Source of the DNA: Aldehydirespirator sp965116195
GTDB taxonomy: Bacteria > Actinomycetota > Acidimicrobiia > Acidimicrobiales > Aldehydirespiratoraceae
NCBI GenBank assembly: GCA_965116195.1
Contig: OZ220491.1
Span: forward strand, 2,790,001-2,854,000
DNA: 64,000 bases
Reading direction: 5' to 3'
Shown here: one piece after another, positions 34,798-43,265 of the stretch
How the letters are laid out: each line of letters begins with the position of its first letter
Numbering within the stretch: the stretch's first letter is position 1
Program-made: the position numbers and the translations under genes
The notes under the pieces: model-generated
Databases searched by the model: none
What the model was told of the DNA's origin: nothing
The model's input: the letters and a program-made list of their open reading frames with translations, nothing else

Positions 34798-35406
34798 ATG
34801 CCGACACGGGACAGATCTGGCGAGCGGGCAGTGGCGGTGGCTGATGCGATGCGTGACATTGGGGAGATTGAGGCGGGTGGCCGGGCACGGGGAGGTGTTG
34901 ACCAAACGACTGTTGAGCGTGTCAAGCAACGGTTGCTGGTGCTGGCTGAACGCAGCGACCTTTTCACGGAGGCGGACTACCCGCCGCCCGATGCCGGCGG
35001 TGCGCAGATGTACCGCATCGCGCAAAACGACGATGACGAGGTGACCCTGTATGTCCAGAGCGTGGGTGGTGGTGTGTCCGCGCCCCCACACGAACACCAG
35101 ACCTGGGCAGTCATCGTGGGCATGCACGGTCAGGAACTGAACCGCCTGTACGGGCCGTGCGCTGGGCGAGGCGAGCCGCAGGTGCATGATGAGATCATCG
35201 TGGAGCGCGGCACGGGAGTTGCGATGCTCCACGACGATGTCCACTCAATCCACATTGACGGCACGGCCATCAACTTCCACTGCTACGGCCTCGACCTGGA
35301 ACGACTGTCAGATCGCCGCTACTGGAACGCCCAAGACAGTGAGTGGCAGGTATTTCACGACATCGGCCCCATCATCGAAGCCCGCCCCGGCCACACCTCG
35401 TGCTGA
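34798..35406 (+). CDS. cupin-fold metal-dependent protein, copy 2 of 3
   Basis: 202 residues, nearly the same as copies 1 and 3 (differences are scattered single residues). It keeps the metal motif PPHEHQTWAVIVGMHGQE and the later HDDVHSIHI. The ATG at 34798 is preceded by GGAGGTAGAGGCGA. The upstream flank (GTTGCTCATGGGCACGAG) replaces the end of the MNT gene. The 3' flank carries two CCCG...CGGG hairpins before the second giant gene. All three copies look intact, which argues that the protein is still in use. Role in the island unknown. Confidence 0.8.
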   Translation: MPTRDRSGERAVAVADAMRDIGEIEAGGRARGGVDQTTVERVKQRLLVLAERSDLFTEADYPPPDAGGAQMYRIAQNDDDEVTLYVQSVGGGVSAPPHEHQTWAVIVGMHGQELNRLYGPCAGRGEPQVHDEIIVERGTGVAMLHDDVHSIHIDGTAINFHCYGLDLERLSDRRYWNAQDSEWQVFHDIGPIIEARPGHTSC

Positions 35407-35435
35407 ACTCCACGAACCATCAGCCGTTGAGCAAC

Positions 35436-35511
35436 CTCCCGCTTGCGGGGCTGATACGCTGCGGCCGCCACGCCCGACAGCATATCGATGGCAACCCTCC
35501 CGTTTACGGGG
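35436..35511. repeat. two short hairpins after cupin cassette 2
   Basis: CTCCCGCTTGCGGGG (35436-35450) and CTCCCGTTTACGGGG (35497-35511), about 60 bp apart, each followed by GCTG. This flank appears to be a local duplication of the single hairpin unit found after cassette 3. Confidence 0.5.
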
Positions 35512-35585
35512 CTGCTACACCTCGTGCTGAAACCTACGAAAATCAGCCCGTGTATGCTCACCGCGCCGACGAGTAGGACTGTTAC

Positions 35586-36868
35586 CACATCAGCAGAACA
35601 TCTGTGGATTTCCGTAATATCTGTTAGCATTGGCGCATGACGCAGGATCACCACAGGCTCTCCCCGACGGCGGCGATCCTGCGTGGGTTCGACTACCAGC
35701 ACGCGATCGCGTGGCTGTGGATATGCCGGATGCTCAGTTCTCCGGACCAGATCGCAAGCGTCACTGTTGAGGATCCCACAGGCGGGGCCTTCAACGATGT
35801 CGTGGTGCGGCGGCACCGTGGCGGCCCGGACCTCTACATCCAAGCCAAGAGTTCCAACTACGGAGACGTGAAAATCGATCAAGACTGGCTGCTCGGATCC
35901 AAGGGTCCTGAAGGTAAGAGCCCCCTTCAGCATTTCTACAACACATTCAGAGACTTGAGTACAAGATCAGACATGAGCCGGGTCTTGCTGGAGTTGCAAA
36001 CCGTCCGAGGGTTTGATTCCCAGAACCCACTGTTGGGAGAGTTGCGTGATCAAAAGCACAGTCGGATTGACACGTTGCGCATGCTGAAAGCGGGACCTCG
36101 CAGCAAAATAGGCCGAGAACGTGACAAATGGGCCCGGCATCTGGAGATCAGCTTGCAGGAACTGGCTGGATTATTGACGGTCATGCGGTGGAAGCAGGCT
36201 GGTTCAGAAACGGATATTCGTGAGCAGATACAGGACAGCATGAAATCGGCAGGACTGCGTAGTGACAAGTCTGCGGTGCTGCTCGGTATTGGTCTTGTCA
36301 GGGAGTGGGTGACGGACGGAGGCTACACGCTTGATGTTGAGACCACTGGACGCCGGGTCGCGGAAATGCAGTTGCCACGCCCGAGATCCAAGCCTCACTC
36401 CATAACCAGCGATGAACCGATAAGCGGGCTTCCACCGGCATGCGCTGCTCACATACGAACCTTGCAGCAGTCTTCACCAGAAGTGGCGCAGGACCTGCTG
36501 CAAATGTTAGAGCACCCTGCTTCGCTGGTTCCGGGCGTGCTCGCTCAACAAATCGATGACCCGCCAGAGTGGCTGAAAAATGCGGAGTACTTGGCCTGGG
36601 AAGCAATTGCAGAGTTTTTGAACTCCCACAACCTTCCGGGTGTCAGCACGTCACGGCGCGAGGCCATTCGCCTCGGTTCGCCAAGAAGTGACCTCTACCG
36701 GCTATTGGAGGCCAAAGCATCAGCGGATGAAGGTAATAATGACCACGCCGACTTCCTTCTGAAAGAAGCCGGCTCAAGCCACCCATTGTATGGGGCGATA
36801 TGTGCAGCCGTTGCAGGCAATAGCCCGAAGATTAGAGAGGCTGTGCTCGCCTCGCAAGCCCGCGAACA
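35586..36868 (+). repeat. 1283-bp repeat, copy B (promoter plus nuclease module)
   Basis: Partner of 30569-31851. It includes the leader with ACATCTGTGGATTTCCG and the ATG of the second giant gene. Perfect identity ends two bases into the codon that opens the TPR-like region. Confidence 0.93.
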
Positions 36869-39800
36869 CGAGGATCCTGATGTTGCACTAAACGCTATTC
36901 TATTGCTCGCCAGAGCTCAAGATGACCTCGGGCGAACCAACGAAGCGTTGAAAGTGTTGGAAAAGGCCAGCGATAGATTCCCTGATCGAGCCACTCTTTA
37001 CTGGTTGAGGGCAGCACTCAGTGTTGACCTTTTCGAACAAAAGCAACCCAAAGGAGCAGCCCCATCGAGTCTTCTGGAGTCTGCCGTCGAGCTTGCCCTA
37101 GAAGCACGTAACCGATTCCGGAACTGGAAAGGGCCATCAGCAGGCCCAGTCGAAATAGCCACGGCTGCGCTCCTAAAGTTGGGGAAGCCAGAACGGGTCT
37201 GCGATCTCACGGCTCTCAGTCCCGAGGGAGAAGCTACTCAACAAGAAGCCGAGGCCGCCGCTGTCATCAAGAACCGCGCCCATGCGCTGTTGACGCTCAA
37301 TCGCTACAGTGAACTTGACAAACTAGACTGGGACCTACTGGACGAGTCTGATAGTTGCCTTATCAAGGCTCTTCAGGCCCGGGGCCGTGATGACCCGGAC
37401 GCTCTGGAGTTGATGCGTAAGGCAGTTGGCGTTGCCTCCGATGACCAACTTCTTATGGCTTTGCATTGCCTCGCGCTCTTGGGAGAAGTGGATGAGGCAG
37501 GACTTGAGCGACTCACAGAAACTGATGATGAGCAGAAGCTGCTAATCCGAGCGTCCGCGTCATACCATCGAGAGGACTATGATCATGTCGTCGAACTATT
37601 GGCTCGCCAGTTTCACAAATCAGACATGCACGCCGAGTTACTTGCAAATGCTAAATTTCATCTTGGTGCAACCGATGAGGCAATAGACATTCTAGATGAG
37701 GCTGTAGAAAGACATGGAATTACGCCGTTACGGATGCATGCAGTTGATCTGCTCAAACAATGTGGCAGGCTGCAAGAGGCCGAAGAGCTAGCACTTAAGG
37801 CGCTCGCTGAACCTCTGCCTCCCAGCAACAGACGTCTGCTGTTGCGCGAGTTGATCGAATTCGCGGAGCGTCGCCGAGACTGGCCGGCAATGGAACGCTA
37901 CGCTCAAAAACTCCTAGATGAGTATCCAGAAGAGCAGTCGGCCCTCTGGGCTATTGTTGACTCTCATCTGTTTCGCGGTGACATGCCAACTGCTTGGAAG
38001 ACTATCGTTGAGCATAGCGCGAAGCCATTCAACAAAGCTACCGCCAAGACATACATAGCAGTTTATCAATCGACGGAGACACACCCATTGGCTGTTGGAA
38101 CCATGCTTGATATTGCCAGTGACTATGCTGATGATGAACTGATCGCTGGATGTGCAATTAATACGCTCCTACTCAAGTCTGACAGCGCAAAGATGACAGA
38201 AGTTGAGCAGTGCCGTTTTGATGACTTACTCAACAACTTCTTTGGGCGCTTCAGCGAGAGTCATGTACTGCGCCGTTTCGATGTTCGCAGTGTTGAAGAC
38301 CTTGTCGAGACAATGAAGTCGCTCACTGCGCAACCGTCAATAGAACAGATCCAAATCCTCAGTCTCGTGCGGTTCGGACAGGCACCATACGGAATCCTAC
38401 GCAGGCTACGGACATCGCCTTACGCCGAACTGCTTGTCAGAATGGCTGCTGGTCATCTGACCACAATCTCCGTAAGCGACGAAGAGCGCGAACGTGAACA
38501 CGATGCGGTAAGGAAAGCACTTGGAGGTGAGGTAGCAGCGGATACCAGTGTTGCTGCGATTGCAGTTCTGGCAGACCTTCCCATAGATGCGCTAACGGAG
38601 AGGTTCAAGCGTGTATTGATCGCCGATGATCTGCTCACGGATGCTCGCAGAGCTACCGCTAGCACAAGCCATCCTGTGTCTGACATCGCCATCAATGACC
38701 CGGTAACAAGCCAGTTTCGCTTCCGCAACGTCGAAGAGCACCAATCGAGAAGTTGTGAGAACATAGCTCGCCTGACCGACATTCTGCAACGATGGCGCAG
38801 TGTGCCCAGCGGATCTCTGAAGGCACGCTGGGACGACGAAACGAGAGATACCGCAGATCTGCATCCATGGGATGCCTCGCTGCGTGTCGCATTGGATCGT
38901 CAATGCGCCCTGTGGTGCGATGACATCGCACTACGTAGATGGGCTCAAAGCGAGGGAATACCTGCATTTGGCACTTACGCCCTATGGGAGGTGCTGACCT
39001 CCGCCAACGACACAAGTACATCACTTCAAATGGAGTATCTCAAAGGCAAGTTACTGCATGCAGGTATAGCGGATGTGCCGTTGACATGGGACGAAATCAC
39101 AGCTATAGCCAACGACGACGCGTCGGGTCAAGTCGCATTCAATTTCTTGGCCCGCCCGGCGAGTTGGTATCAGTTGCCAAAGACGCTCGAATGGTACCTC
39201 GGTCGTGCTGAGCGGGCCGTCACCTCTACTGATGCCGACAGAACGATCAGATTGCTGCAAGCAGCCCTGTTTGGTGCCGGGAATTCGGTGGAACCGAGGC
39301 AGCGGCGCTACCTGTTGGGCCATCTGCTTGCTGACGCTGTGCTCAGAGCACGCGATCTTGACACTGTGCCTAACCTGGTGCTTGCCAGTCGCTACGCATG
39401 CTGGGGGATTGACCCCTCAGGTGGTCTTGATGTACTTTGTGACGCTACGGCCGTGCTTCTCAATTTGCATATCGCAGAACTGGTACCTCCACAAGCAGTC
39501 CGGACAGTCGTCAATTTCTTCAGCAAGTGCGAACAGCAAGACCGCAACACCGTGGCATCCGCTGTGCTTCTCGCCCACGCCGAACCACAACAAAGCGTGT
39601 TGCCCGCGCCGCCCGACTACTGCGCGGCAAGAAGCGCTTCACGGACTCCAAGGACGAAAACTACAACACCGAGACTTACCGACGCCCGCAGAGCTGCTGA
39701 TGCGTTACGCGGCATCGGCGCTCGGCAGGTACTGCTGTTTGGCTCAGTAGCTCGTGGCTTGGCCAACGCCGATTCCGACATAGACCTCGTTGCTGTATTT

Positions 39801-40727
39801 GATGACTTGGGCGACTACAGCCAGCGCCACAGCCTTGAAATGCAGGCCCAGAAAGCCGTTGAGGATGCCTCCGGTTGGAGTTGTGATATTTTGATCACCG
39901 ACCGCGTCGAGTGGTCCGTGCGCTCCAAGCTTGCGACCACCATAGAAGCCGAGATAGCTAGATCCAGTCGTATCTTACTTGATCTGCCAGTTGAACAACC
40001 AATCGACTGGAACAAGCGGATACAGCGACCTGCCAGTGACAAACAGGAAATGATCGCAGAACTTCGGGCCGCGGCACGACATATGCGTCTTATCAGCCAG
40101 TATTCGCAAAGGATCTGTGATGAACGCAAAGCTCCCAACCTTCGCGACGGCCCGCAACTTGAACTAGCACGCTATGACCGAATGCGAACTCTATGCGAGA
40201 GTTCTCACAGCGCTGCCAGCGCAGCCCTGCGAGCTCTCCTAAAGGGGGTGCTACGAAAACGACCAAGCCGAGACCAAGGCCACGGACGCTTCGTAGCAAT
40301 GCTCAACGACATGCCCCAAGAGGAGCGCTCGAAACTCGAAGCCACCCTACGCGTTTCAGCCAGTACTATTGACGCGTGGGAACAAAGGCCGGGAACCTTG
40401 CTGCCAAGCGAGGTATTGGAGTCTGTGACACCAGAATTAGCGGCAGACATGGCAGAAACCGCTCGCAGTTGCTGCGAACTTGCCGCAAGTTCAATCGACA
40501 CCATTCACGGGTCCTTACCAGAGGCACGAGACCTGTTGAAAACCGTCACTGCCACAGATACCAAGAACGCAATATCAAAAGTCCGAAAAGAACCCGCCAT
40601 CGCGAAGATTGCCTATGAACTGAACGGCCTTAATCCGCCTAATTGTCACTCAAACCCGTTGTGGTCGCGAGGTTTGCGATCTCCCAGTCAAAGACCGACA
40701 GTCACGGCTAGTTCCAGACAGCGATGA
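35637..40727 (+). CDS. giant DUF4297/Cap4-like nuclease-TPR protein fused to MNT and HEPN-like domains, copy B
   Basis: 1696 residues. Residues 1-411 (nuclease with E45, D54, QAK 69-71, then linker) are identical to copy A. Residues about 412-1330 are a homologous but diverged TPR-like array. From about 1345 a nucleotidyltransferase domain is joined in frame: LFGSVARGLANADSDIDLVAVF (GS near 1368, DxD near 1379-1381). A helical HEPN-like region follows (about 1450-1640; MIAELRAAARHMRLISQYSQ, then YDRMRTLCESSHSAASAALRALL). In copy A the MNT part is a separate, broken gene, so the fusion here probably arose by loss of a stop. MNT/HEPN pairs are normally toxin-antitoxin systems, so the fusion joins a nuclease sensor to a TA pair. 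The HEPN-like paralogue downstream overlaps by four bases. Confidence 0.75.
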   Translation: MTQDHHRLSPTAAILRGFDYQHAIAWLWICRMLSSPDQIASVTVEDPTGGAFNDVVVRRHRGGPDLYIQAKSSNYGDVKIDQDWLLGSKGPEGKSPLQHFYNTFRDLSTRSDMSRVLLELQTVRGFDSQNPLLGELRDQKHSRIDTLRMLKAGPRSKIGRERDKWARHLEISLQELAGLLTVMRWKQAGSETDIREQIQDSMKSAGLRSDKSAVLLGIGLVREWVTDGGYTLDVETTGRRVAEMQLPRPRSKPHSITSDEPISGLPPACAAHIRTLQQSSPEVAQDLLQMLEHPASLVPGVLAQQIDDPPEWLKNAEYLAWEAIAEFLNSHNLPGVSTSRREAIRLGSPRSDLYRLLEAKASADEGNNDHADFLLKEAGSSHPLYGAICAAVAGNSPKIREAVLASQAREHEDPDVALNAILLLARAQDDLGRTNEALKVLEKASDRFPDRATLYWLRAALSVDLFEQKQPKGAAPSSLLESAVELALEARNRFRNWKGPSAGPVEIATAALLKLGKPERVCDLTALSPEGEATQQEAEAAAVIKNRAHALLTLNRYSELDKLDWDLLDESDSCLIKALQARGRDDPDALELMRKAVGVASDDQLLMALHCLALLGEVDEAGLERLTETDDEQKLLIRASASYHREDYDHVVELLARQFHKSDMHAELLANAKFHLGATDEAIDILDEAVERHGITPLRMHAVDLLKQCGRLQEAEELALKALAEPLPPSNRRLLLRELIEFAERRRDWPAMERYAQKLLDEYPEEQSALWAIVDSHLFRGDMPTAWKTIVEHSAKPFNKATAKTYIAVYQSTETHPLAVGTMLDIASDYADDELIAGCAINTLLLKSDSAKMTEVEQCRFDDLLNNFFGRFSESHVLRRFDVRSVEDLVETMKSLTAQPSIEQIQILSLVRFGQAPYGILRRLRTSPYAELLVRMAAGHLTTISVSDEEREREHDAVRKALGGEVAADTSVAAIAVLADLPIDALTERFKRVLIADDLLTDARRATASTSHPVSDIAINDPVTSQFRFRNVEEHQSRSCENIARLTDILQRWRSVPSGSLKARWDDETRDTADLHPWDASLRVALDRQCALWCDDIALRRWAQSEGIPAFGTYALWEVLTSANDTSTSLQMEYLKGKLLHAGIADVPLTWDEITAIANDDASGQVAFNFLARPASWYQLPKTLEWYLGRAERAVTSTDADRTIRLLQAALFGAGNSVEPRQRRYLLGHLLADAVLRARDLDTVPNLVLASRYACWGIDPSGGLDVLCDATAVLLNLHIAELVPPQAVRTVVNFFSKCEQQDRNTVASAVLLAHAEPQQSVLPAPPDYCAARSASRTPRTKTTTPRLTDARRAADALRGIGARQVLLFGSVARGLANADSDIDLVAVFDDLGDYSQRHSLEMQAQKAVEDASGWSCDILITDRVEWSVRSKLATTIEAEIARSSRILLDLPVEQPIDWNKRIQRPASDKQEMIAELRAAARHMRLISQYSQRICDERKAPNLRDGPQLELARYDRMRTLCESSHSAASAALRALLKGVLRKRPSRDQGHGRFVAMLNDMPQEERSKLEATLRVSASTIDAWEQRPGTLLPSEVLESVTPELAADMAETARSCCELAASSIDTIHGSLPEARDLLKTVTATDTKNAISKVRKEPAIAKIAYELNGLNPPNCHSNPLWSRGLRSPSQRPTVTASSRQR

Positions 40728-41398
40728 ACAATTTCGAGTACGACAGGCGAGCGGCCGCAAACCTTGGAACGGCACGCTTCCAAATTGACAGGCTTGCAGA
40801 GGCAGCGCGGCCCGGGGAAAATGAGGGCAGAGCTATCAGAAATAGAGACCCCAACAGATGGGATGAGGCGCGGTTCGACCGAATGATTGAGGTCTGCGGC
40901 ACAGCACATATGGCAACAGAGAACGCAGTCAAGGCATTTATCGCAGCCGTCACCCGCCAGTTTCCCAAGTTCGAGCACAGAGTTGAGGTGTTACTCTCTG
41001 TACTTCCGATCCCTGCGCGACAGAGGTTCGAGCAACTCATTGCTCCCCTCATGCCTGAGCAACTGAACCCTTGGAGAACGGCAGCCACCTACGTCTATGA
41101 GGAGGAAGCTCTCTCTGTATTGGCCCACATCACCCCAAATTATGCGGCTAACATCTACAGTGCTGCTCTGGCGTCATGCCAATATGTGACATCCGAAGTA
41201 ATCTCCAGAGACAATGACTCCACACTTATACAAGTAGCAGTACGCCTTCAAGAAAGCGTCCAACAAGCACACGACGCTGGCTACGTTGACGCGATGCGTG
41301 ACGAGCCGTCATTCGCTCGATCAACATACGCTTCCAGAGCCATGTCCGTCCATCCAGAAGCCCTTACCCAGCCATTGATGCCAGAACCGGACACCTGA
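40724..41398 (+). CDS. HEPN-like helical protein
   Basis: 224 residues, mostly helical. It is similar to the C-terminal part of the preceding protein: FDRMIEVCGTAHMATENAVKAFIA matches YDRMRTLCESSHSAASAALRALL, and the later helices also correspond. The pattern (RRAAANLGTARFQIDRLAEAA at the start, then A..A..NA.KA) is HEPN-like, but I do not see an unambiguous RxxxxH catalytic motif. It may therefore be an inactive partner, a target, or a diverged toxin. The ATG overlaps the upstream stop (ATGA), so it is coupled to the giant fused gene. Confidence 0.6.
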   Translation: MNNFEYDRRAAANLGTARFQIDRLAEAARPGENEGRAIRNRDPNRWDEARFDRMIEVCGTAHMATENAVKAFIAAVTRQFPKFEHRVEVLLSVLPIPARQRFEQLIAPLMPEQLNPWRTAATYVYEEEALSVLAHITPNYAANIYSAALASCQYVTSEVISRDNDSTLIQVAVRLQESVQQAHDAGYVDAMRDEPSFARSTYASRAMSVHPEALTQPLMPEPDT

Positions 41399-41526
41399 TC
41401 TTGTACCGCGTGGTATATTCTCACATGGTCGTTGAAAGACACCGACATCACCGCGATCACTACCAACGAAAGGACACCAGCCGTGCTAATACGTGACGTA
41501 GCTCAGATGCCGGTGGAGACTCGTAC

Positions 41527-42216
41527 ATGAGTGTGTTAGGCAAAGATGCGGCAGGGAAGCGGATTGAGCAGTTCTTACGCGCTCACCCAACCGGACCGTT
41601 ACTGGTTTGTGTGGGATCAGCCAGTGTCGCAGGTCTGGCGTGGCTGGCGAAACAGGCACCAGATCGGCGGGTTACCCTGCTGATCGGTGACCTTCAATCA
41701 CGCAATTTCAGACACGCAGACGATGCTGAACGCAAGTCGGCGCTGCGTTTTGTGCAGCGCAGCGATGTGGAAGTGCTCAACTGGTATCAAACCGATAAGA
41801 ATGCGAATGGGCGCAGTGAGGCTCATCTCAAGGTCTGGGCCGTCCTTGACGAAAGCGAGAAATTCGTGGCCTTCTTAGTTGGTTCGGCGAACCTCACCAA
41901 CGCAGGCCTCAAGGAGAATGTGGAAGTTGTAGCGGTAGCTGACGCTACTGAGCACGACTACTTGTCCCGAACTCTGAAGGGACTGCGCAAGCGGTCCTGG
42001 AACAAAACCACGCAAGGCCAACCCGTAAAGGACCGGCTCGTAGAACACATCTCCAATCCGAAGACCCGAGTACCTACACTCGAGGCTACACCTGCAGCGC
42101 CGGCTGCGCAGAGTGGTTGTGGCTTTCGAGCAGCGGCATTGCTGGTGTCATCAGTCGGCCTTACGACAGCAGTTGGGTGGTTGCTGGTACGGGCGGTCAT
42201 TGGAAGGCGCAGGTGA
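41527..42216 (+). CDS. PLD-like (single HKD-type) protein with C-terminal membrane anchor
   Basis: 229 residues. The centre carries a phospholipase-D-like signature: EAHLKVWAVLDE (H100, K102, D108), then FLVGSANLTNAGL (G119, S120, N122) and an acidic NVEVV. A single such motif means two subunits would complete one active site, as in PLD-family nucleases. The C-terminus (about 204-226, AALLVSSVGLTTAVGWLLVRAVI) is a membrane helix with a basic tail. The HxK-D spacing is one residue longer than the classic HxKx4D, so activity is not certain. The ATG at 41527 is preceded by a short frame that overlaps it (ATGA). It lies between the HEPN-like gene and cupin copy 3. PLD-like proteins are common accessory parts of defence loci. 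Confidence 0.65.
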   Translation: MSVLGKDAAGKRIEQFLRAHPTGPLLVCVGSASVAGLAWLAKQAPDRRVTLLIGDLQSRNFRHADDAERKSALRFVQRSDVEVLNWYQTDKNANGRSEAHLKVWAVLDESEKFVAFLVGSANLTNAGLKENVEVVAVADATEHDYLSRTLKGLRKRSWNKTTQGQPVKDRLVEHISNPKTRVPTLEATPAAPAAQSGCGFRAAALLVSSVGLTTAVGWLLVRAVIGRRR

Positions 42217-42286
42217 GTACCTGCGCTGGCCGTGCGATATGTAGCGTAAAGTTGCTCGTCGGCATAAGAAGTGGAGTTAGAGGCGA

Positions 42287-42895
42287 ATGCCGACACGGGA
42301 CAGATCTGGCGACCGGGCAGTGGCGGTGGCTGATGCGATGCGTGACATTGGGGAGATTGAGGCGCGTGGCCGGGCACGGGGAGGTGTTGACCGAGCGAGT
42401 GTTGAGCGTGTCAAGCAGCGGTTGCTGGTGCTGGCTGAGCATAGTGACCTGTTCACGGAGGCGGACTACCCGCCACCCGATGCCGGGGGAGCGCAGATGT
42501 ACCGCATCGCGCAAAACGACGATGACGCAGTGACCCTGTATGTCCAGAGCGTGGGTGGTGGTGTGTCCGCGCCCCCGCACGAACATCAGACGTGGGCAGT
42601 CATCGTGGGCATGCACGGTCAGGAACTGAACCGCCTGTACGGGCCGTGCGTTGGACACGGCGAACCGCAGGTGCGCGATGAGATCATGGTGGAGCGCGGC
42701 ACAGGAGTCGCGATGCTCCACGACGATGTGCACTCAATCCACATCAACGGCACGTCCATCAACTTCCACTGCTACGGCCTCGACTTGGAACGACTGTCAG
42801 ATCGCCGCCACTGGAACGCCCAACAAGCCGAGTGGCAGGTCTTCGGTGACATCGGCCCCATCATCGAAGCCCGCCCCGGCCACACCTCGTGCTGA
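42287..42895 (+). CDS. cupin-fold metal-dependent protein, copy 3 of 3
   Basis: 202 residues, third paralogue, with the same metal motif PPHEHQTWAVIVGMHGQE and HDDVHSIHI. The ATG at 42287 is 41 bp after the shared cassette start AAAGTTGCTC (about 42249). Its 3' flank has one hairpin (42925-42939) and the phrase CCACGAACCCTCAGCCC twice. No giant nuclease gene follows this copy; a small antitoxin-like gene does. It may be the ancestral location or the scar of a lost module. Confidence 0.8.
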   Translation: MPTRDRSGDRAVAVADAMRDIGEIEARGRARGGVDRASVERVKQRLLVLAEHSDLFTEADYPPPDAGGAQMYRIAQNDDDAVTLYVQSVGGGVSAPPHEHQTWAVIVGMHGQELNRLYGPCVGHGEPQVRDEIMVERGTGVAMLHDDVHSIHINGTSINFHCYGLDLERLSDRRHWNAQQAEWQVFGDIGPIIEARPGHTSC

Positions 42896-42924
42896 ACCCC
42901 ACGAACCCTCAGCCCTTGAGAAAA

Positions 42925-42939
42925 CTCCCGTTTACGGGG
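42925..42939. repeat. short hairpin after cupin cassette 3
   Basis: CTCCCGTTTACGGGG, same type as those after cassettes 1 and 2. Confidence 0.45.
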
Positions 42940-42992
42940 CTGCCACACCTCGTGCTGGTGTCCACGAACCCTCAGCCCAAAGGCTTCGTGTG

Positions 42993-43265
42993 ATGACCCT
43001 CCATGACCCCGATGCCCTGAGTGCCGCCCTGCAGGGTGCTTTCGCTTGGGTCGAGTTTCTGCCTCCGCAGGACCGGCAACTCTTCGCAGAAGAACTGACC
43101 CAGCTGTTGCTCGCCTCAGCCTCAGTCGGCATCTACTCATCCGTCGCCCAACTGATTCGCGAATGGAAAACCACCGCCGAGATCCATACCGATCCCGAAC
43201 TCACTCGTCGGCTTCAATGTCCTTTGGAAGCTGCGGGTGATGCTGTTGTGATCCCTGTCAACTAG
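42993..43265 (+). CDS. small antitoxin-like protein (DUF6247-like)
   Basis: 90 residues starting MTLHDPDALSAALQGAF. The C-terminal motif LIREWKTTAEIHTDPELTRRL resembles the REWxxTAExxxDPxL pattern common in small actinobacterial DUF6247/antitoxin-like proteins. No toxin gene follows, so it is either orphaned or serves another partner. The ATG at 42993 directly follows the repeat-rich flank of cupin copy 3. Its stop overlaps the stop of the convergent methyltransferase gene (shared CTAG at 43262-43265). The assignment rests on a short motif. Confidence 0.5.
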   Translation: MTLHDPDALSAALQGAFAWVEFLPPQDRQLFAEELTQLLLASASVGIYSSVAQLIREWKTTAEIHTDPELTRRLQCPLEAAGDAVVIPVN

